A DNA stretch of 64,000 nt from NCBI GenBank assembly GCA_964633285.1, contig CAZWGA010000008.1, positions 1 to 64,000 on the forward strand. The letters run 5' to 3'. The DNA comes from 20CM-2-55-15 sp964633285 (lineage in GTDB: Bacteria > Acidobacteriota > Terriglobia > 20CM-2-55-15). The notes under the pieces were generated by a model, which ran no database searches, was not told the origin of the DNA, and saw only the letters and a list, made by a program, of their open reading frames with translations. The position numbers were made by a program, and so were the translations under genes. Below, piece by piece: positions 51,393 to 60,407 of this stretch; within the stretch, counting starts at the first letter, position 1; every line of letters begins with the position of its first letter.

Positions 51393-53348
51393 ATGCGTAT
51401 TCCGCGAATCGTCTTTTTTGTTGCGGCCGCCTCGGTTGTATTTCTACCAGTCATTGCAGGAACGGCGCAGAAACCCAACACGCGCAGCCCGGACGCCGAC
51501 TGGCCGATGTTCAATCGCGACTTTGCAGGAACGCGTTATTCCCCGCTCACGCAGATCAACACAACGAACGTCACGCAACTGCAACAGGCATGGACCTACA
51601 AACTCAGGCCGCACGACGGCAAACCGCTGACCGGCGAGAGTCCGAGTGAAATCTTTCAGGAGATCACGCCGATCGTCGTGAATGACGTCATGTATCTGCC
51701 TTCGGCAAACCGGGTCGTCGCTCTGGAACCTGAGACGGGAAAGGAAATCTGGAGCTACGAACTGAAGCAGGGCCAGACATCGTTCAGAGGTGTGTCTTAC
51801 TGGCCGGGCGACAAGGGCAATCCACCGAGAATTCTTTTTACAACAGGGAGAAAACTCGTCGCCATCAACGCCGTCACCGGCGAACCGTCAACGGGCTTCG
51901 GTACAAACGGCGAAGTCGAACTGAAGATCCCTTACGACGGCGCGCCGACCATCTACAAGAACGTCATTCTAATGGGATCCAATTTTTACGGCCCCGGCCA
52001 GCGGCACATCGGACCACAACTGGAAACAAGCGCAGGTGAACCGGGCGACATCCACACTTATGACGCGCGAACGGGAAAAGAACTTTGGGAATTTCATACC
52101 ATTCCCCGCCCCGGCGAACCCGGAAATGAAACATGGGGATTCGACAGTTGGAAGAACAGAACCGGCAACAACGTGTGGGCGTTTGCTCTCACCGTCGATG
52201 AAGAACGCGGCATTGTCTATCTTCCCGTCAGCAGTCCGGGAGCGAACATGTACGGCGGCGACCGGCCGGGAAACAACCTGTTTGGAAATTCAACGGTCGC
52301 TCTCGATATCGCCACCGGCAAAATGAAGTGGTACTTTCAAACGGTTCATCACGAACTGTGGGACTACAATCTGCCGCCCGGTCCGAGTCTTTTTGAAGTT
52401 GTCAAAGATGGAAAGAAAATCCCTGCGCTCGCTCAAACCGGCAAAATGGGCTGGGTTTTCATTCTGGATCGCGTCACCGGCAAGCCGATATTCGGAGTGG
52501 AAGAGCGCCCCGTTGCACGGGGCGACGTACCAACCGAATGGTATCCGCCGACTCAACCGTTTCCTGTGAAGCCGCCGGCGGTCACACGCGTCAGCATGAC
52601 TGCGGATGATCTTGTCACCGCGGCCGATACAACCCCGGAACATGCTCAGGCCTGCCGTGAATTGTGGGACAAAACGAAGTTCTACAACACCGGTCCCTAC
52701 ACCGCGTGGAAATACAAGACAGAGGGCAATCCACCATCGTTGATCTATCCGGGATTCACTGGCGGTCCGAACTGGGGCGGTACGGCAGTCGATACGAAAC
52801 TGAACTACATCTTTGTGAATTCCAAAGACGCGCCCGCGACGGGATGGATTCAAAAGAATCCGAAATATCAGCCGGGCATGGATCTTGCGAAAGAGTTTCC
52901 GTATACGCGAGTGAATGGTCCGGCGTTCAGCGCATCAGTGAAGGATGCGAATGGACGAATGATCGCGAACTGGCCCTGCAGCAAACCGCCGTGGGCGCGC
53001 CTTGTCGCGATCAATGCCAACACGGGTGATATCGCGTGGCAGGCGCCGCTGGGTATCAACGACACGATGCCCGAGGGCAAGAAGAACGCCGGATCGCCCG
53101 GGGCCGGCGGCCCTATTGTCACGGCCGGCGGCTTGCTTTTCATCGGCGCGACCAATGATGGAAGATTCCGCGCTTTCGATTCGAAAACAGGAAAAGAATT
53201 GTGGGCTGCGAAACTCGATTACAACATCACAGCGATACCGATGACGTATCAGGGCAAGGACGGAAAGCAATACGTCGCCGTCGTCGCAGCAGCCGGCGGC
53301 GCTCGCGGCGCCAATAACGAATCCCTGGTTGTGTACAAGCTCCCGTGA
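51393..53348 (+). CDS. PQQ-dependent dehydrogenase (second copy)
   Basis: 651 aa. Signal peptide (IVFFVAAASVVFLPVIAGTAQ), then the quinoprotein propeller: DWPMFNRDFAGTRYSPLTQINTTNV (in part), ALEPETGKEIWSYEL, HTIPRPGEPGNETW, GDRPGNNLFGNSTVALDIATG, TVHHELWDYNLPPGPSL, PNWGGTAVD, IGATNDGRFRAFDSKTGKELW. There is no vicinal Cys pair or haem. It is most like the next gene, and the two lie 48 bases apart in tandem, suggesting duplication. The ATG at 51393 begins the signal peptide. Confidence 0.92.
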   Translation: MRIPRIVFFVAAASVVFLPVIAGTAQKPNTRSPDADWPMFNRDFAGTRYSPLTQINTTNVTQLQQAWTYKLRPHDGKPLTGESPSEIFQEITPIVVNDVMYLPSANRVVALEPETGKEIWSYELKQGQTSFRGVSYWPGDKGNPPRILFTTGRKLVAINAVTGEPSTGFGTNGEVELKIPYDGAPTIYKNVILMGSNFYGPGQRHIGPQLETSAGEPGDIHTYDARTGKELWEFHTIPRPGEPGNETWGFDSWKNRTGNNVWAFALTVDEERGIVYLPVSSPGANMYGGDRPGNNLFGNSTVALDIATGKMKWYFQTVHHELWDYNLPPGPSLFEVVKDGKKIPALAQTGKMGWVFILDRVTGKPIFGVEERPVARGDVPTEWYPPTQPFPVKPPAVTRVSMTADDLVTAADTTPEHAQACRELWDKTKFYNTGPYTAWKYKTEGNPPSLIYPGFTGGPNWGGTAVDTKLNYIFVNSKDAPATGWIQKNPKYQPGMDLAKEFPYTRVNGPAFSASVKDANGRMIANWPCSKPPWARLVAINANTGDIAWQAPLGINDTMPEGKKNAGSPGAGGPIVTAGGLLFIGATNDGRFRAFDSKTGKELWAAKLDYNITAIPMTYQGKDGKQYVAVVAAAGGARGANNESLVVYKLP

Positions 53349-53396
53349 GTTCTTAACCCTCTTCTAAAAGGGAGAGGTTTTGCGTAGGAGTTCTCG

Positions 53397-55331
53397 ATGC
53401 GCATTTATCTGTTGATACTGGCGACGGCACTCCTCCTTCCCCCTGTCGCTCAAACCCAAAGTCCAAAGCAGCCCGCGAAACAAACGGCCCCCTCGGACTG
53501 GCCGATGTACAACCGTGATCTCGGAGGCACTCGATACTCGCCTCTCACGCTGATCAACACCACCAATGTTTCGCATTTGCAGATGGCCTGGAGTTATCGC
53601 CTCAGCAGCGCCCAGGCCGTCGGCGGCCGCGGTGGCGGGCGGGGCGCGGCTGCGGTTCCCACTGTCAATCCGGAAGCGACGCCGATTGTCATCAACAATG
53701 TGATGTATCTGCCGGCCGGAGGACGTGTCCTCGCCCTCGAAGCCGACACCGGAAAACCGGTGTGGGAATACAAACTGCCTTCGGGAAACACGCCGGCGCG
53801 CGGCGTTGCGTTTTGGCCGGGTGAAGGCACCACTCCTCCGCGAATTCTGTTCACTGCCGGAACGCGATTAATGGCCGTCAATGCCATCACGGGCGAAGCT
53901 GCCGGAGGATTCGGCAAAGACGGCGGTGTGGATATCAAGGTCGGATGGAACGGGGTTCCTCTGATCTATAAGGATGTCGTGATGCTCGGAGCAACGGTCG
54001 GTGAAATGCCGACCGGCCCATCCGGCAACACCCGCGCCTTCGACGCCCGCACAGGCGAAAAACTTTGGGAATTTCACAGCGTTCCCCAACCTGGTGAAGC
54101 CGGCCACGACACATGGCTGAATGACGGCTGGAGAGATCGCTCGGGCACGAATGTGTGGGGATGGTATCTCACACTCGATGAGCAACGCGGCATTCTTTAC
54201 ATGCCGCTCGGATCGCCGTCGGCGAATTACTGGGGCGGCGACCGTCCCGGAAATAATTTGTTCGGAAACTCGGTGGTTGCTGTGGATGCGCTGACTGGGA
54301 AACTTAAATGGTATTTCCAGACTGTCCATCATGATCTTTGGGATTCGGATCTGCCGCCCGCTCCGGTTTTGCTCGATATCCGGCAAAACGGAAAAACAGT
54401 TCCCGCACTCGCCGCGATCGGAAAACAAAGCTGGATGTATATCCTCAATCGCGAAACCGGCAAACCCATCTTCGGCGTTGAAGAACGGCCGGTCGCCGCC
54501 GGCGATGTGCCCGGCGAATGGTATTCACCGACCCAGCCCTTTCCGCTGAAGCCGCCGGCGCTGGCGCGCACAAGTTTCAAGAAAGAAGATATCGTCACCG
54601 CTGAAGACACAACTCCCGAACACGCAAAAGCCTGCCAGGACATTTATGAAAAGGCCGGCGGGTTTTTCAACACAGGTCCGTTTACGCCTTTTCTTTTTCA
54701 CGAAGACGGCGCGCCACCGCGAAGCACGATTATTTTCCCCGGCAATGGAGGTCCGAACTGGGGCGGCATGGCTGCCGATCCGAAGTCGGGTTACGTTTTC
54801 GTTCAAACCCACGATGCGGCTCTCAGCGGATGGGTCGAAAAGAGAAAACCGGATGGCAATTATGGAAGCGGCAACGGTTCAGCGCAGCCTTACGACCGCG
54901 GCAGCGTCGATGGCCCCGGCCCGTATCACGGGTTTGCCGCTTCGCTCGGGCGCGATGCAAGCGGAAGACCGCTGGGAAATGCTCCATGCCAGAAACCGCC
55001 ATGGGGCCGGCTCTGGGCTGTCAACGCGAATACCGGTGACGTTGCGTGGCAGGTGACACTGGGAATCAACGAAGCGTTGCCCGCGGGCAAACAGAATGTC
55101 GGAGGCACCGGAAGCGCGGGACCCATCACAACCGCCGGCGGACTGGTATTCATCGGAGCAACAAACGATCGCCGATTCCGCGCGTTTGATTCGAAGACCG
55201 GAAAGGAACTGTGGGCGTTCAAGCTGGATCAGAATGTGAATGCAAATCCGCTCACATATCAGGGAAAGAACGGAAAACAATATGTCGCAGCTATAGCGAG
55301 CGACTCCGTTGTGGTGTTTTCGTTGCCGTAA
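53397..55331 (+). CDS. PQQ-dependent dehydrogenase (third copy) with Arg-Gly insert
   Basis: 644 aa. Signal peptide (LILATALLLPPVAQT), DWPMYNRDLGGTRYSPLTLINTTNV (in part), then an insert GGRGGGRGAAA (about residue 78), HSVPQPGEAGHDTW, GDRPGNNLFGNSVVAVDALTG, TVHHDLWDSDLPPAPVLLD, FPGNGGPNWGGMAAD, FIGATNDRRFRAFDSKTG. Close paralogue of the gene just upstream. Together with the hydrolase that follows it forms a periplasmic oxidation group. Substrate unknown. Confidence 0.92.
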   Translation: MRIYLLILATALLLPPVAQTQSPKQPAKQTAPSDWPMYNRDLGGTRYSPLTLINTTNVSHLQMAWSYRLSSAQAVGGRGGGRGAAAVPTVNPEATPIVINNVMYLPAGGRVLALEADTGKPVWEYKLPSGNTPARGVAFWPGEGTTPPRILFTAGTRLMAVNAITGEAAGGFGKDGGVDIKVGWNGVPLIYKDVVMLGATVGEMPTGPSGNTRAFDARTGEKLWEFHSVPQPGEAGHDTWLNDGWRDRSGTNVWGWYLTLDEQRGILYMPLGSPSANYWGGDRPGNNLFGNSVVAVDALTGKLKWYFQTVHHDLWDSDLPPAPVLLDIRQNGKTVPALAAIGKQSWMYILNRETGKPIFGVEERPVAAGDVPGEWYSPTQPFPLKPPALARTSFKKEDIVTAEDTTPEHAKACQDIYEKAGGFFNTGPFTPFLFHEDGAPPRSTIIFPGNGGPNWGGMAADPKSGYVFVQTHDAALSGWVEKRKPDGNYGSGNGSAQPYDRGSVDGPGPYHGFAASLGRDASGRPLGNAPCQKPPWGRLWAVNANTGDVAWQVTLGINEALPAGKQNVGGTGSAGPITTAGGLVFIGATNDRRFRAFDSKTGKELWAFKLDQNVNANPLTYQGKNGKQYVAAIASDSVVVFSLP

Positions 55332-55417
55332 AGGGCTGCAGAGGCGGTCTGTAACCGCTCACGATGTCGAAGACCAGGATTGCCGGCGGTCATGGGCCGC
55401 CACTACAGGGGGTAAAC

Positions 55418-56839
55418 ATGCGCAGAAATTGTTTTGCAGTTCTCGGAATCGTCGCGTTATTCGCACTCGCCGCATCCGCACAGGATGCGAAGACCGTCAT
55501 CGACAATGCCTCGAAAGCCATGGGCTCCCTCAAGAGCGTCGAGTATTCGGGGTCGGGCTTCGATTTTGCGATTGGACAGAATGTGAATCCGTCTGCAGCG
55601 TGGCCGAAGTTCATCGACAAGACTTACAAACGCGTCATCAATTTTGAAACGCCGGGCTATCGCATGGACCGCATCCGAATGCAGGGCGAGAATCCTCCGC
55701 GCGGCGGCGGCCAGCAGCCGATTGCCGGCGAGCAGAACCAGACCCAAACCGTCGTCATCACGAACAATACGCCGTGGGTCCAGCAACTGGAAGTCTGGAT
55801 GATGCCTCATGGATTCCTTCAGGCAGCCGCGAAGAATAACGCAACCGTGAAATCACAGACCGTGGGCGGCAAAAAATACAACGTTATCACTTTCATGGGA
55901 CAGAACAAGGCAAAGGTCAACGGTTACGTCAACGATCAAAACATGGTCGAGCGCGTCGAAACATGGATCGACAATCCGGTGCTGGGCGACATGCTCTTCG
56001 ATTCCACCTACTCGGCGTACAAGGATTTCGGCGGCGTGAAGTTTCCAATGAAGATCGTCCAGAAACAAGGTGACTATCCGATCCTCGATTTGACCATCAC
56101 GGATGTCAAAACCAATGCGCCCGCGAACATTCAGGCGCCCAACACTCCGCCAGCCGCCACGGTGCCGGCGACGTCGCAGAAACTGGGTGATGGCGTGTAC
56201 CTGATACTCGGCGGATATGCGGCCGTTGCTGTCGACTTCAAGGATTACATTGTCGTGATCGAGGGTCCTCAAAGTGAAGACCGCGCGAATGCCATCATTA
56301 CCGAAACGAAAAAACTGATTCCGAATAAACCCATCAAATACGTCGTCAACACGCACGCGCACTTCGATCATTCAAGCGGACTGCGAACGTTCATCGCGGA
56401 AGGTGCGACTGTCGTGACGCATCAGGTGAACAAGCCATTCTTCGAGAAAGTCGCTTCAATGCCGCACACATTGAATCCGGACCGGCTGCAGCAGGCGAAA
56501 CGGAAGGCCAGCTTTGAAACGATGACCGAGAAGAAAGTCATGACGGACGGAAACCACGTGATCGAGCTCTATCACATGACCGGCATCGGCCATCACGATG
56601 GCTTGATCATGGCTTATCTGCCGAAGGAGAAAGTTCTCGTCGAAGCGGATGCATTCAATCCGCCGGCACAGCCGAATGCCGCGGGACCGGCAACGCCCAG
56701 CCCGTACAATATGGCTCTTATCGCCAACATCGACCGGCTGAAGCTCGATGTGGACCGGCTTATCCCTATTCATTACCCCGCGGACAATCGCGTCGTCATG
56801 AAAGCGGATCTGATGCGTTATGTGGGAAAAGGAAACTGA
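55418..56839 (+). CDS. Secreted metallo-beta-lactamase-fold hydrolase with N-terminal lipoprotein-like domain
   Basis: 473 aa. Signal peptide (CFAVLGIVALFALAASAQ), an N-terminal ~230-residue beta domain (GSLKSVEYSGSGFDFAIGQ, VERVETWIDNPVLGDM) with an Arg/Gly/Gln-rich loop (NPPRGGGQQP). An MBL domain follows from about residue 250: VVNTHAHFDHSSGLRTF (HxHxDH), HMTGIGHHDGLIMAYLPKEKVLVEADAF (in part), IPIHYPADN. The His/Asp set for two metals is largely present. It could be a lactonase acting on products of the PQQ sugar dehydrogenases; that is inference. Confidence 0.87.
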   Translation: MRRNCFAVLGIVALFALAASAQDAKTVIDNASKAMGSLKSVEYSGSGFDFAIGQNVNPSAAWPKFIDKTYKRVINFETPGYRMDRIRMQGENPPRGGGQQPIAGEQNQTQTVVITNNTPWVQQLEVWMMPHGFLQAAAKNNATVKSQTVGGKKYNVITFMGQNKAKVNGYVNDQNMVERVETWIDNPVLGDMLFDSTYSAYKDFGGVKFPMKIVQKQGDYPILDLTITDVKTNAPANIQAPNTPPAATVPATSQKLGDGVYLILGGYAAVAVDFKDYIVVIEGPQSEDRANAIITETKKLIPNKPIKYVVNTHAHFDHSSGLRTFIAEGATVVTHQVNKPFFEKVASMPHTLNPDRLQQAKRKASFETMTEKKVMTDGNHVIELYHMTGIGHHDGLIMAYLPKEKVLVEADAFNPPAQPNAAGPATPSPYNMALIANIDRLKLDVDRLIPIHYPADNRVVMKADLMRYVGKGN

Positions 56840-56856
56840 GATGAGAGAAGAAGTAG

Positions 56857-56907
56857 AGGGACAGTGAGCAATTCCCTATCTCGGGAATGCACTCGCTGTC
56901 CCTTTTT
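56857..56907. terminator. Bidirectional terminator between convergent genes
   Basis: AGGGACAGTGAG (56857-56868) pairs with CTCGCTGTCCCT (56892-56903) with one G-T wobble, enclosing an inner ATTCCC/GGGAAT hairpin. TTTTT follows on the plus strand, and on the minus strand a weaker T-containing tail. It separates the hydrolase gene from the minus-strand cluster. Confidence 0.85.
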
Positions 56908-56916
56908 CTCTAACTC

Positions 56917-58026
56917 TTATTGAGGTTGAGGACCCTGCGGCGGGCCACCCGCAGGCGGGCCACCACCACGGCCTCCTCGGCCCGCGCCGCCCCCGGCGCC
57001 ACCTGCACCACCGGCTCCACCTCCAGCGCCCCCGCGGCCACCGCCGGCGGGAGCTCCGCCACCAGCACCGCCGCGGCCACCAGCGGATACCGCGCCCGGA
57101 GGCGCGCCGGCTCCCGGCGTTCCATCTTTTGCGAATCCACCGCCGCTTTCCGGATAGAGAACCGTATCCTGTTCCCCTTCGATGCAGGCCGTCTCCGTTT
57201 GCTCATAGCCTGTCGGCCGACCTCGGAATCCGACAGGTACGTTGAGATTACGCCGGAATGTGTCAGTGACTGTCATGGGACGCGTTAAAGCGGCCGAATC
57301 TTCGACGACAGCTTCGTAAGCAATGGTGTTCGCATCTTTCGCCACAAATTTCTCGACCACATGGCTCGCATCGCTGTGCACGGCGCCGGAAGCATCCCAC
57401 CAGCCCGCTGCCTGATTGGTGGTATCGACCACGAGTGTGTCGCCTTCCCAGTGTCCGATTGAATCACCTTGATAGAGCCGGATGTTGGCGGGAACATGCT
57501 TGCGCCCATCCAGGTAAATCACGCGCGTCGCGCCGCCGGTATCCCAACCGTAGACGATGGAGTTCTTATCCTGGACCGCCTGGAATCCCATTTGAATGCC
57601 GAAATTCGTTGGCACTCCCGCGAGCAGACAATGCGCATACGGCTCGTCGTACATGTGATTCTTTGCGGTATCCGCGGACTTCGCTTCCCACGTCGCATTG
57701 TACGGAATCTTTCCGTCCGGATTTCCGGTTTCAGGATTGAGGATCCCTCCGCGTCCGTTGTTGATATTCGTTTTGGTCGCGGACATCCAGTATCCCGTCA
57801 TATCCGGATGGCCATCAGGACCTCGCACAACAGGACCTGCAGGAACCGCGGGTGCGCCACCACGCCCCGCGCCGCCGCGGCCTGCGCCGCCGGCAGGAGC
57901 CTGTCCCGGAGCGCCCGCCGGAACTGCGCCGCCTTGTGCCGGCGCCTGGCCGATCAGAACCTGGCCCAGCGCCAGAACGGCAGCGAGACCGATCACGAGA
58001 GTTAAAACTCGATAGTGTTTATTCAT
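56917..58026 (-). CDS. Secreted PDLSG-W type protein with Gly/Ala/Arg-rich ends
   Basis: 369 aa. Signal peptide (LVIGLAAVLALGQVLIGQ), a low-complexity stretch (GGAGRGGAGRGGAP), then a domain DGHPDMTGYWMS...HVPANIRLYQGDSIGHWEGDTLVVDTTN...HVVEKFVAKDANTIAYEAVVEDSAALTRPMTVTD (in pieces) seen in many acidobacterial secreted proteins, including the next gene. The last ~75 residues are nearly pure Gly/Ala/Pro/Arg. GGGAGG precedes the ATG. Function unknown. It is 12 bases from the paralogue and thus in one operon. Confidence 0.82.
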   Translation of the reverse strand: MNKHYRVLTLVIGLAAVLALGQVLIGQAPAQGGAVPAGAPGQAPAGGAGRGGAGRGGAPAVPAGPVVRGPDGHPDMTGYWMSATKTNINNGRGGILNPETGNPDGKIPYNATWEAKSADTAKNHMYDEPYAHCLLAGVPTNFGIQMGFQAVQDKNSIVYGWDTGGATRVIYLDGRKHVPANIRLYQGDSIGHWEGDTLVVDTTNQAAGWWDASGAVHSDASHVVEKFVAKDANTIAYEAVVEDSAALTRPMTVTDTFRRNLNVPVGFRGRPTGYEQTETACIEGEQDTVLYPESGGGFAKDGTPGAGAPPGAVSAGGRGGAGGGAPAGGGRGGAGGGAGGAGGAGGGAGRGGRGGGPPAGGPPQGPQPQ

Positions 58027-58038
58027 CGAAAAGCCTCC

Positions 58039-59022
58039 CTACTTGCTCTCCACGATGCGAAGGTTATTCCCTTTGCCGTCGCGGACCAGTTGTTCCTTGA
58101 ACATCTGGCATTCATATTCCATGAGCCGGAAATTCTTTTCCTGATGGCGATACAACAGAACCTCGATCGTCCACGGCCGCGAAAAAACTTTCGAATCGTC
58201 CATCGTTGCCCGATAGGTCATCGTATCCGGACCGGTGCGAGTCCAGCGTTCCACGACGTGGAGTTTGTCGCTGTGATAGTTGCCGGTGCTGTCGAACCAC
58301 GTTGGATGCTCGGGATCGTCATTCAGGTCGGAAACATCGACGACCAGAGTGTCCCCTTCCCATTTCGCCCGCGAATCTCCGTTGAAGAAATCGATACCGG
58401 GAAGATGGTCGCTGCCGTTGATGTAAACGCTTCGATAGTTGTGAACGAACTCGTATGTGATCTGGATTATCGCAGGCGTTTGCGTGATCTGGAATGGAAA
58501 CGGGATATAGGTGATGCGCGGCACGCCCGGCTTGAAACAATACGCAACGGGATCTTTCGCCCGATTCGCATAATTCGCTCGACGCTTTGCCAACGCCGCG
58601 GGTAGATACGGAATGAGCCCGTCGGGTGGATCCACGATTGCGCCCTGCCCGGCATGCACTCCATATGAAGCGGCATGGGGTTCGATATTTCCATCGAGTG
58701 AATTATCCAGGACCTGCCAGATGCCGGACAAATCCGGCTTGCCGTCCGCCATCCGCGGAATCACAGGACCGGCGGGTGCTGCAGGAGCCTGGCCACGTGC
58801 CCCTGCTGCCGGTGCTTGTCCACGGCCTCCCGCAGGGACCGCCTGAGCAGCCGGCGCGGCAGGTGTCGCGGGAGCAGCGGGTGCTGGAGCAGCGGCTGCT
58901 TTTGGCGGTGCCGGCGGTGCCGGAGACTTCGCTGCGATTTGCTTATTGCAGCCCGAAGCAGCCGCCATTAAAGCGATGCCTGCAATACAGGACATCGAGA
59001 GCGTGATCAGGCGAACTCTCAT
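58039..59022 (-). CDS. PDLSG-W type lipoprotein
   Basis: 327 aa. Lipobox AAASGC near residue 25, an Ala/Pro-rich linker with GGRGQAPAAGARGQAP, then GKPDLSGIWQVLDNS, INGSDHLPGIDFFNGDSRAKWEGDTLVVDVSDLND (in part), LHVVERWTRTGPDTMTYRATMDD. It shares the WEGDTLVVD core with the downstream gene. Probably anchored in a membrane facing the periplasm. ATG at 59020-59022 is chosen with AGGAG upstream; a GTG four codons earlier is possible. Confidence 0.82.
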   Translation of the reverse strand: MRVRLITLSMSCIAGIALMAAASGCNKQIAAKSPAPPAPPKAAAAPAPAAPATPAAPAAQAVPAGGRGQAPAAGARGQAPAAPAGPVIPRMADGKPDLSGIWQVLDNSLDGNIEPHAASYGVHAGQGAIVDPPDGLIPYLPAALAKRRANYANRAKDPVAYCFKPGVPRITYIPFPFQITQTPAIIQITYEFVHNYRSVYINGSDHLPGIDFFNGDSRAKWEGDTLVVDVSDLNDDPEHPTWFDSTGNYHSDKLHVVERWTRTGPDTMTYRATMDDSKVFSRPWTIEVLLYRHQEKNFRLMEYECQMFKEQLVRDGKGNNLRIVESK

Positions 59023-59085
59023 TGAAATAAACACTCCTATAGCAGATTGACTTTTGCCGGTCAGCGAGGAACGCAGCCGCGTTTC

Positions 59086-59496
59086 CTATTTCTCCGGCGG
59101 CGCTCCACTGAGTCCGAGAACGGTGACACCGTCCTGCCGCGTCAGGCTCTGGGAAAAAATGTGATGAGATCCGTCTTTCGCGGCGGGTCCGCGAAGAGTG
59201 ACAACTTCACCCTTCATCACCATTTCTTCGACCAACGGCTTTGTCCAGCCATTGCGGTACAACAAATTCACCGGAGGTGTTTCGCCTTTCCAGATGGTTT
59301 TGGTGCCGTCCGGGTTCGTTACTTCAACGTGAACCCACGAATGCGGGTTGACCCATTCGAAATTCACCATCTTTCCAGTCAATGTGACAACTTTTGCCGA
59401 GTCGTATTCTGCGGAAAAAGAATGGTGTGCCAGCACTGGCATGGCTGCAAGAATCGCGCCGATTGCGGCGACAAATATTACGGATTTGGTCCTCAT
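59086..59496 (-). CDS. DUF6152 family secreted protein
   Basis: 136 aa. Signal peptide (SVIFVAAIGAILAAMPVLA) directly before the hallmark HHSFSAEYDSAKVVTLTGKMVNFEWVNPHSWVHVEV (in parts). Then comes WKGETPPVNLLYRNGW and VTLRGPAAKDGSHHIFS. This is the DUF6152 pattern; these proteins commonly accompany the PDLSG-W type proteins. The HH after the signal cleavage site could bind a metal. GGAGG nine bases before the ATG at 59494-59496 supports the start. Confidence 0.87.
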   Translation of the reverse strand: MRTKSVIFVAAIGAILAAMPVLAHHSFSAEYDSAKVVTLTGKMVNFEWVNPHSWVHVEVTNPDGTKTIWKGETPPVNLLYRNGWTKPLVEEMVMKGEVVTLRGPAAKDGSHHIFSQSLTRQDGVTVLGLSGAPPEK

Positions 59497-59614
59497 CAAG
59501 TTCATCCTCCATGTTCCAAACGGATCGAAGCGTTGCTCAAGGCTATTCACGAGCATGTCTAAAGTCAAGTGCTACGCCATGAACAAGTTGGACTCCTGTT
59601 GCAGTGTGTTCGAG

Positions 59615-60394
59615 CTACTTTCCGGTGAGGCCTTCCGTTAATTCGATACGTGTTCCGACGGGATCCGTTATGAAAGCAATCTTCAATGCGATGTTAGGCA
59701 CATCGCGATACGGAATCTCGATCGTGACACCATTCGCCTGAAGTTTCTTGACGTACGCTTCGAGGCCGTTCACCTCGAAACCAATGTGATCGATAGCGCG
59801 GCCTTTGGTTGGAGCAGGCGTTGTCTGGGCCCCCATGAAATCGATTTCATTACCGTTGAACATCGCTGAAGGAAGATTCCGGCGCGATCCGCCGTCGGCC
59901 CCAAAGGTCTTCACGTACCACTGCCGGAGCATTTCGCCGTTGATCGCGGCCACGTGGATATGGTTCATCACGACGCCCGACGTTTGACTTTTGTCTTCCA
60001 GCAGCTCGAGCCTGAGTCCATCCGGCATGGTTGCAAATGGACCTTGAACCTGCACATTGACGGCCGCGAGCTTGGTCTTGATATCGTTGAGATCCTTCAC
60101 CGACAAGCCCACATGATCCACGGTCGAACCCACCGAACCTGCCGTCGGATCCGTTTTGTTGATAATGATGTAGACGCCTGGCAGCCGCAGCATCTCGAGC
60201 GTTCCGGTCTTCGTCATGCGCGCGCCGAACGCTTCGATCCAGATCTTCTTCTGGACTTCGGGGTCTTTCGAATTCAGATGAATGTGTCCGATGGAAACGC
60301 CGGTGTCATTCGGTGTGGTTAATTGAGCAGGCGCCGGACTGTGCGCCAACGCCAGGACAATGGGAACGATGAGGAGTAACGATCGTCTTCTCAT
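59615..60394 (-). CDS. Secreted VOC (glyoxalase-fold) protein with two domains
   Basis: 259 aa. Signal peptide (SLLLIVPIVLALAHSPAPAQ), then two vicinal-oxygen-chelate halves: SIGHIHLNSKDPEVQKKIW...VDHVGLSVKDLND and NHIHVAAINGEMLRQWYVKTFGAD...IDHIGFEVNGLEAYVKKL...DPVGTRIELTEGL (in parts). Metal His and Glu positions are kept (GHIHL, RIELTE). VOC proteins are dioxygenases, isomerases or binding proteins, usually cytoplasmic; a signal peptide is less common. It starts 13 bases after the NuoF-like gene, so it may belong to the aromatic operon. Confidence 0.85.
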   Translation of the reverse strand: MRRRSLLLIVPIVLALAHSPAPAQLTTPNDTGVSIGHIHLNSKDPEVQKKIWIEAFGARMTKTGTLEMLRLPGVYIIINKTDPTAGSVGSTVDHVGLSVKDLNDIKTKLAAVNVQVQGPFATMPDGLRLELLEDKSQTSGVVMNHIHVAAINGEMLRQWYVKTFGADGGSRRNLPSAMFNGNEIDFMGAQTTPAPTKGRAIDHIGFEVNGLEAYVKKLQANGVTIEIPYRDVPNIALKIAFITDPVGTRIELTEGLTGK

Positions 60395-60407
60395 GGCCGG
60401 TACGCTA

